A stretch of 64,000 nt of DNA from Elusimicrobiota bacterium (GTDB lineage: Bacteria; Elusimicrobiota; Elusimicrobia; FEN-1173), in assembly GCA_016788905.1 (NCBI GenBank), contig JAEURZ010000009.1:36549-100548 (forward strand), written 5' to 3'. The position numbers and the translations under genes were made by a program. Every line of letters starts with the position of its first letter. Position 1 is the first letter of the stretch. Below are positions 59,976 through 64,000 of the stretch, in pieces. The notes beneath the pieces are model-generated. The model was not told the origin of the DNA and did not search any database. It saw nothing but the letters and a program-made list of their open reading frames with translations.

Positions 59976-62117
59976 ATGAAAAACCGCTTGGCCCATGAAA
60001 GCAGCCCCTATTTGCTCCAGCACGCGGAAAATCCTGTGGAGTGGTTCCCCTGGGGGCGCGAAGCTTTTGAGAAAGCGCGAAGGGAGGATAAACCCCTTCT
60101 GATTTCCATCGGGTATTCCACCTGTCATTGGTGTCACGTGATGGAACGGGAATGTTTTGAAAATCCGTCCATTGCGGCGGTAATGAACGAACATGTGGTG
60201 GCGGTTAAAGTGGATCGGGAAGAACGGCCGGATGTGGATCGCCTTTATATGACCGCGGTTCAGGCCATGACGGGGCAAGGCGGATGGCCGCTGAACGTGT
60301 TCGTCACTCCCGAGGGAAAACCGTTTACAGGGGGAACCTATTTCCCCCCGGAAGACCGGCACGGTCGCCGGGGGTGGCCGGCCGTCGTGGAGGCCATCAG
60401 CAAGGCTTGGCGAGATCCCGCGACCAAGAGCCGTCTCTTGTCCCAGGGAGACCATTTGACCCAGGCCACACGGGAGTATCTTGTTCCAACGGGTTCCGCT
60501 TCTTCGGAGGATACGGGTTCGTGGGAGGAGTGCCGAAAGTCCTTGGAAGAGACCTACGACGATCAAAACGGGGGATTTTCCCGGGCGCCCAAATTCCCCA
60601 TGCCGGTTAATACTTTTTTTCTGTTTCGTTACGCCGCGGCGGTGGGCGGGCCGGAAGGGGCGAAAGCTCAGTCCATGGCGGTCACGTCCCTTTCCCACAT
60701 GGCCCGGGGGGGGCTCTTTGACCAGGTGGGGGGCGGGTTTCACCGCTATTCAACAGACGACCGTTGGTTCCTCCCCCACTTTGAAAAAATGCTCTACGAC
60801 AACGCCCAGTTGGCCGTCAACTATGTGGACGCCTTTCACCTGACCGGGGAGGATTTTTTTGCTGGAACGGCCCGCGCCACTTTGGATTACCTGCTCCGGG
60901 ACCTGTGTCACCCGGAGGGGGGCTTTTTTTCCGCGGAAGACGCCGACAGTTTTCCCCAAAACGAAGAGTCCACCGAAAAACGGGAAGGGGCGTTTTACGT
61001 TTGGGAAGCGGAAGAGATTCGAAAAGTGATCGGGGATGTGGATTTCCCTCTTTTTGCCTCTTTCTATGGCGTTTTTCCGGAAGGGAACGTGACCGAAGAT
61101 CCCCAGGGGGAATTCGGAAACAAAAATATTTTGCATGAGGCCCGTCCCCTTGCGGAGGTCGCCGGGTCCCTCGGAATTCCTGTGGAAGAATCCCGTCGAC
61201 GGTTGGGCCACGCGCGGGCTCAGCTTTTGTCGGTTCGCTCCCAGCGACCGCGCCCCCATCTGGACGATAAAATCCTCACGTCCTGGAATGGGCTCGCCTT
61301 AACCGCGTTCGCTCGCGCGGCGATTGTTCTGGACGACACCCGCTATCGGGCCGCGGCTCAGCGGGCGGCGAAATTTTTGAAGCAAGAACTTTGGGACGGC
61401 GAACGCCTTTTCCGGCGGTGGCGGGAAGGGAAACGGGCTGTTTTCGCTTTTGCGGACGATCACGCTTTTCTCGCTCAAGGGCTTGTTGATTTGTATGAAG
61501 CCGATTTTGATGTGACGCATCTCCTCTGGGCCGAACAGCTCATGGACATTACCTTGAAAGAATTTCAGGATCCCACCAGTGGGGCTCTGTTCAGCAGTGG
61601 GGAAGATCAAGATCCTCTCCTGCCGTTTCGTGCGCGGGAAGAGGGGGATAACGTGGAACCCTCGGCGGCCAGCGTGTCCGTGTTGACGCTTTTGCGTTTG
61701 GGGCGGATTTTGGGGCGGGAAGATTTCGGTCACGCGGCGGATCGGATGATGAAGGCCCATTTCGCCACAGCCCCCGGGCCCCGGGCCTATCCGGCCCTCC
61801 AGGCGGCGCGCCTCTACGCCCAGGCTTCCCCATCGGACCTCGTGATTGTGGGGGACGCTTCGCTTCCCGCGACCCAAGACTTAATTCGCGTGGGGCGATC
61901 TCGTTTTCGACCGAATTTAACGGTTCGGCTTTTGGATGAAGGGTCCCTTCGGGCGTTCTGGGTGGAACGGGTCCCTTTTCTGGAGAACATGGGCCTGGTT
62001 CAAGGGCAACCCGCCGCCTACCTCTGCCATCATTTCACGTGCCAGCCTCCCGTGACAGACGGGGAACGATTGCGGGCCCTTTTGTATCCCCAAAAATTTG
62101 ATAAAACCGGTTCCTAG
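59976..62117 (+). CDS. DUF255 thioredoxin-domain protein (YyaL family)
   Basis: 713 residues, cytoplasmic. N-terminal thioredoxin-like DUF255 domain (about 1-165) with [33 protein letters not shown] (CxxC pair plus His) and [18 protein letters not shown]. The C-terminal part (about 180-700) is an alpha/alpha-toroid-like region with [18 protein letters not shown] and GNEDNVEPSA-like segments. Function is poorly defined (spermatogenesis-associated protein 20 homologue). TAAGAT at 59964-59969, 7 nt before the ATG, may be its -10 box. It is divergent from the ECF sigma gene. Confidence 0.9.
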   Translation: MKNRLAHESSPYLLQHAENPVEWFPWGREAFEKARREDKPLLISIGYSTCHWCHVMERECFENPSIAAVMNEHVVAVKVDREERPDVDRLYMTAVQAMTGQGGWPLNVFVTPEGKPFTGGTYFPPEDRHGRRGWPAVVEAISKAWRDPATKSRLLSQGDHLTQATREYLVPTGSASSEDTGSWEECRKSLEETYDDQNGGFSRAPKFPMPVNTFFLFRYAAAVGGPEGAKAQSMAVTSLSHMARGGLFDQVGGGFHRYSTDDRWFLPHFEKMLYDNAQLAVNYVDAFHLTGEDFFAGTARATLDYLLRDLCHPEGGFFSAEDADSFPQNEESTEKREGAFYVWEAEEIRKVIGDVDFPLFASFYGVFPEGNVTEDPQGEFGNKNILHEARPLAEVAGSLGIPVEESRRRLGHARAQLLSVRSQRPRPHLDDKILTSWNGLALTAFARAAIVLDDTRYRAAAQRAAKFLKQELWDGERLFRRWREGKRAVFAFADDHAFLAQGLVDLYEADFDVTHLLWAEQLMDITLKEFQDPTSGALFSSGEDQDPLLPFRAREEGDNVEPSAASVSVLTLLRLGRILGREDFGHAADRMMKAHFATAPGPRAYPALQAARLYAQASPSDLVIVGDASLPATQDLIRVGRSRFRPNLTVRLLDEGSLRAFWVERVPFLENMGLVQGQPAAYLCHHFTCQPPVTDGERLRALLYPQKFDKTGS

Positions 62118-62162
62118 CCTAAATACGGGAGGCGTATGTGACTGACGAGCAACGCAGGCGTA

Positions 62163-62196
62163 GGCCAAAAGCCACCCGTAAAATGGCTCGCTGGCC
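62163..62196. repeat. Nested hairpin after the DUF255 gene
   Basis: GGCCA (62163) pairs with TGGCC (62192) and inside it AGCCA (62170) with TGGCT (62184). The sequence between 62118 and 62210 contains no gene and looks like a short dispersed intergenic repeat. No T-run follows directly. Confidence 0.5.
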
Positions 62197-62211
62197 CGTG
62201 GACTATTGCAG

Positions 62212-62243
62212 TTATACGTAGGATTTATGTAATCTACGTATAA
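62212..62243. promoter_or_regulatory. 10-bp inverted repeat at the start of the nucleotidyltransferase gene
   Basis: TTATACGTAG (62212-62221) and CTACGTATAA (62234-62243) are exact reverse complements separated by 12 nt. The right arm runs into the ATG at 62243. A protein bound here, possibly the gene product or its partner, could block expression of its own gene. Confidence 0.6.
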
Positions 62244-63301
62244 TGAAATTTGTTCCTCCCACAAAACAGGACTTAACGACCCAAACAATCTACTCCGAAC
62301 TGTTGGATCGGGTGAAGATTCGGGAGGCGAGTCGATCGTTGGGTCATGCCCCTGGGGGATTTGTTTCTAAAACCATTAAGGGGGTTCGCTATATTTATTT
62401 TCAGGCTTCTTTGCCTGGGGGAGAATTTCGACAGGTTTACATCGGCAAACAATCTCCTGATTTGGTCCGGTTGGTCGACCTCTATGTCAAAGAAAAAAAA
62501 TCGATTGAAGAGGAAGAATTTTCACTCCAGAGGCTCTGCGCGCAACTTCGAGTGGGGGGGGCTCTATTCACTGAGATTTCTTCCGGGTGTGTCCTGGCCG
62601 CCTTGTCGAACGCGGGGCTTTTTCAAGGGGGGGGGGTGTTGGTCGGAACCCACGCTTTGCCCGTGCTTGGAAATCTTCTGGGAGCGCGTTGGTCTTCCGG
62701 GGCTGTTTTGACCCAAGACATCGATATGGCCCTCCCACCGGTTCAAGTGGTGGTTCCAAACCAAAAGGACCATGTCCCGACAGCGCTTGATCGTCTTAAA
62801 ATGGGATTTCTTCCTGTCCCCGCAATGAACCCCAGAAACCATTCCTTCTCCTACAAGGTTCGAGGGCATGCCCTCCGCGTTGATGTATTGACCCCTGCGA
62901 ATGGAAAAGAAGAGTCTCCGGTCTTTTTTCCGCAGTGGAACGCCGCGGCTCAACCCTTGCCCTACCTCGACTATCTGTTGGCGGACCCCCTTGCGGGTCT
63001 TGTTATAAGCGGAGGACCCGTTTTTGTAAAAGTGCCTCAACCCGCCCGGTTTGCTCTCCACAAGCTGATCGTTCAGGGGGAACGGTGGGCAGGGGAATCT
63101 GCCCGGTCGGGGAAAGACATTTACCAAAGCGGTCAAGTTTTGTCCTTGCTCCTCTCAGAGAGGCCGGGAGACATTGTTCTTGCCTGGGAAGGTCTCCGCG
63201 CGAAGGGTTCTTCCTGGGTTAAAAAAATGCAGGCTGGCCTATTCCTTCTAGGAAAATCCGGATTTCAGCAATTACCCGAACTAAAACAGTTGTTTTCTTG
63301 A
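62243..63301 (+). CDS. GSU2403-like nucleotidyltransferase-fold protein
   Basis: 352 residues, soluble. The middle (about 105-215) carries GTHALPVLGNLLGARW and SGAVLTQDIDMALPP, where the Gly-x-Ala and T-x-D-I-D pattern fits the nucleotidyltransferase fold of the GSU2403 (NTP_transf_8) group; a C-terminal helical region (FALHKLIVQGERW) follows. The N-terminal part (about 1-100) is a DUF-like segment starting FVPPTKQDLTTQTIYSELLDR. Such proteins often occur in accessory regions. The ATG follows a 10-bp inverted repeat; the next small gene overlaps by 1 nt. Confidence 0.75.
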   Translation: MKFVPPTKQDLTTQTIYSELLDRVKIREASRSLGHAPGGFVSKTIKGVRYIYFQASLPGGEFRQVYIGKQSPDLVRLVDLYVKEKKSIEEEEFSLQRLCAQLRVGGALFTEISSGCVLAALSNAGLFQGGGVLVGTHALPVLGNLLGARWSSGAVLTQDIDMALPPVQVVVPNQKDHVPTALDRLKMGFLPVPAMNPRNHSFSYKVRGHALRVDVLTPANGKEESPVFFPQWNAAAQPLPYLDYLLADPLAGLVISGGPVFVKVPQPARFALHKLIVQGERWAGESARSGKDIYQSGQVLSLLLSERPGDIVLAWEGLRAKGSSWVKKMQAGLFLLGKSGFQQLPELKQLFS

Positions 63302-63504
63302 TGAAACGCAATAAAGACATCGAGCGGTTTTCCCGTGACGACGAATGGAAAACAGATCGCTTTTATCCCCAGTGGCAAGGTGATCCGCTAAAAAGAAAGA
63401 GGAAATTCCATAGTAACATCGCTGGACAAGGGGAGCACATTTGGTGGGATTTCAATGGGTTACGATCGAAAAAGGAGGCGCGACAATGGGGATGGGGAGA
63501 ATGA
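63301..63504 (+). CDS. Small basic/aromatic protein, unknown
   Basis: 67 residues from ATG 63301, overlapping the upstream stop by one base. Rich in Lys, Arg and Trp (ERFSRDDEWKTDRFYPQW, HIWWDFNGLRSKKEARQWGWGE), no membrane segment. I do not recognise it. Tight coupling to the nucleotidyltransferase gene suggests a partner protein. Its 3' end overlaps the ribosome-binding site and first codons of the next gene. Confidence 0.5.
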   Translation: MKRNKDIERFSRDDEWKTDRFYPQWQGDPLKRKRKFHSNIAGQGEHIWWDFNGLRSKKEARQWGWGE

Positions 63505-64000
63505 ACTCGGTGGGGTTGGTGGTGGGACTGATTTTTGGGGCGGCCGGGGTTCTGGCTAATGACCTGGCGGTAACGAACGTGGCGTTGGTACCGCGGGATT
63601 CCACCACGAGCTTTGTTGAATTCGACATTTCGTGGTCGAATTCCTGGCGATACACGAACATCAACCACGACGCGGCCTGGGTGTTCTTCAAGATGCAGGA
63701 GGAAAGCACAACGACCTGGTCGCATGTGATGCTGGAGAGCGCGGGGATCAACCCGGTGGGCACCTCCACCGGAACGGGCACGGGGATTGAGCTTATTGTG
63801 GCGAGCGACCGGGTGGGACTGTTCGTGCGTCGCGCGGCGGAGGGGGCGGGACCGGTGGCGGTGGAGAACGTGCGGGCGGTGTTTAACTTTAGCGACCACG
63901 GATTGTTACGGACCTCGAAGGTGAAGATACAGGTCCTGGCGGTGGAGATGGTGTATGTGGCCGAGGGCGATTTCGCCGCGGGCAGTGGCGGGACGGAGGT
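63486..64000 (+). CDS. Secreted protein, N-terminal part (SUMF1-type), 3' end outside window
   Basis: Open to the window end; 171 complete codons visible. ATG 63486 is favoured by AAAGGAGG 7 nt upstream (ATG at 63492 and 63501 are alternatives). Signal peptide MNSVGLVVGLIFGAAGVLA, then a beta-sandwich-like region (DLAVTNVALVPRDSTTSFVEFDISWSN..., WVFFKMQEES, WSHVML). The segment VLAVEMVYVAEGDF resembles the opening of a formylglycine-generating-enzyme (SUMF1) domain. Codon use is unusually G/C-rich at third positions compared with the two preceding genes. The SUMF1 call is provisional because the catalytic half is outside. Confidence 0.6.
   Translation, partial: MGMGRMNSVGLVVGLIFGAAGVLANDLAVTNVALVPRDSTTSFVEFDISWSNSWRYTNINHDAAWVFFKMQEESTTTWSHVMLESAGINPVGTSTGTGTGIELIVASDRVGLFVRRAAEGAGPVAVENVRAVFNFSDHGLLRTSKVKIQVLAVEMVYVAEGDFAAGSGGTE

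Noticed and set aside
62239..62244. TATAAT as the -10 box of the nucleotidyltransferase gene
   Set aside because: It overlaps the ATG, so transcription would start inside the gene; it arises from the inverted repeat arm.

Overview
The window is a gene-dense, GC-rich bacterial chromosome segment of about 64 kb. It is mostly one long plus-strand series of operons with 1-8 nt start/stop overlaps, followed by a mixed-strand accessory half. The cell appears to be Gram-negative: there are outer-membrane-type beta-barrel proteins and Sec-exported envelope proteins. Its peptidoglycan probably carries meso-diaminopimelate, because MurE has a DNPR motif. The mixture of housekeeping order, PorV-like and lamin-tail/FlgD-like exported proteins and a SUMF1-type secreted protein suggests Elusimicrobiota or a neighbouring phylum. 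This is inference from recall, with no database search behind it.

Region 1 (1-11990) runs aspS(3' part)-phoH-HD hydrolase-ybeY-CNNM-CNNM-mgtE-recO-glyQ-glyS-small membrane protein as one near-continuous operon: RNA/rRNA maturation, Mg2+ transport, recombination and tRNA charging. Region 2 (11987-19066) starts at a clear sigma-70 promoter: LysM protein, TPR-like protein, dprA, topA, a XerC/D recombinase and an unrecognised UBA-like protein. Region 3 (19142-31089) is the division and cell wall cluster mraZ-rsmH-ftsL-ftsI-murE-murF-mraY-murD-ftsW-murG-surE. It has a promoter, a 10-bp-phased MraZ operator and an internal terminator-like hairpin before ftsL. murC, murB, ddl, ftsQ, ftsA and ftsZ are not in it.

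Region 4 (31120-45135) holds uvrB, a broken OmpR-type regulator fragment, a GAF/HD-GYP protein, nadC, birA, a soluble hybrid histidine kinase, mtnP, a 7-TM protein, a Nudix hydrolase, three exported or outer-membrane proteins and citrate synthase. Two strong promoters here sit so close to the start codon that the mRNAs look leaderless or nearly so. Region 5 (45266-54084) has a thermonuclease and a cPPRec protein, then a minus-strand arsenosugar-type operon: AhpD-like protein, radical SAM ArsS, DUF2064 transferase and a flavoprotein-polyferredoxin membrane fusion. Divergent to it is a pair of glycosyltransferase genes, the second a GT-C/GT2 fusion.

Region 6 (54155-64000) contains comM, a 350-bp palindrome-rich gene-free block, a thioredoxin-like protein and tRNA-Tyr with a 58-bp repeat of its 3' half about 0.8 kb away (a decayed integration site holding a retropepsin-like gene). 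Then come an MFS exporter, an 8-residue Cys-rich mini-ORF followed by a strong terminator, an ECF sigma/anti-sigma pair, a DUF255 protein, a nucleotidyltransferase-fold gene with a small partner, and the 5' part of a secreted SUMF1-type protein cut by the window end.
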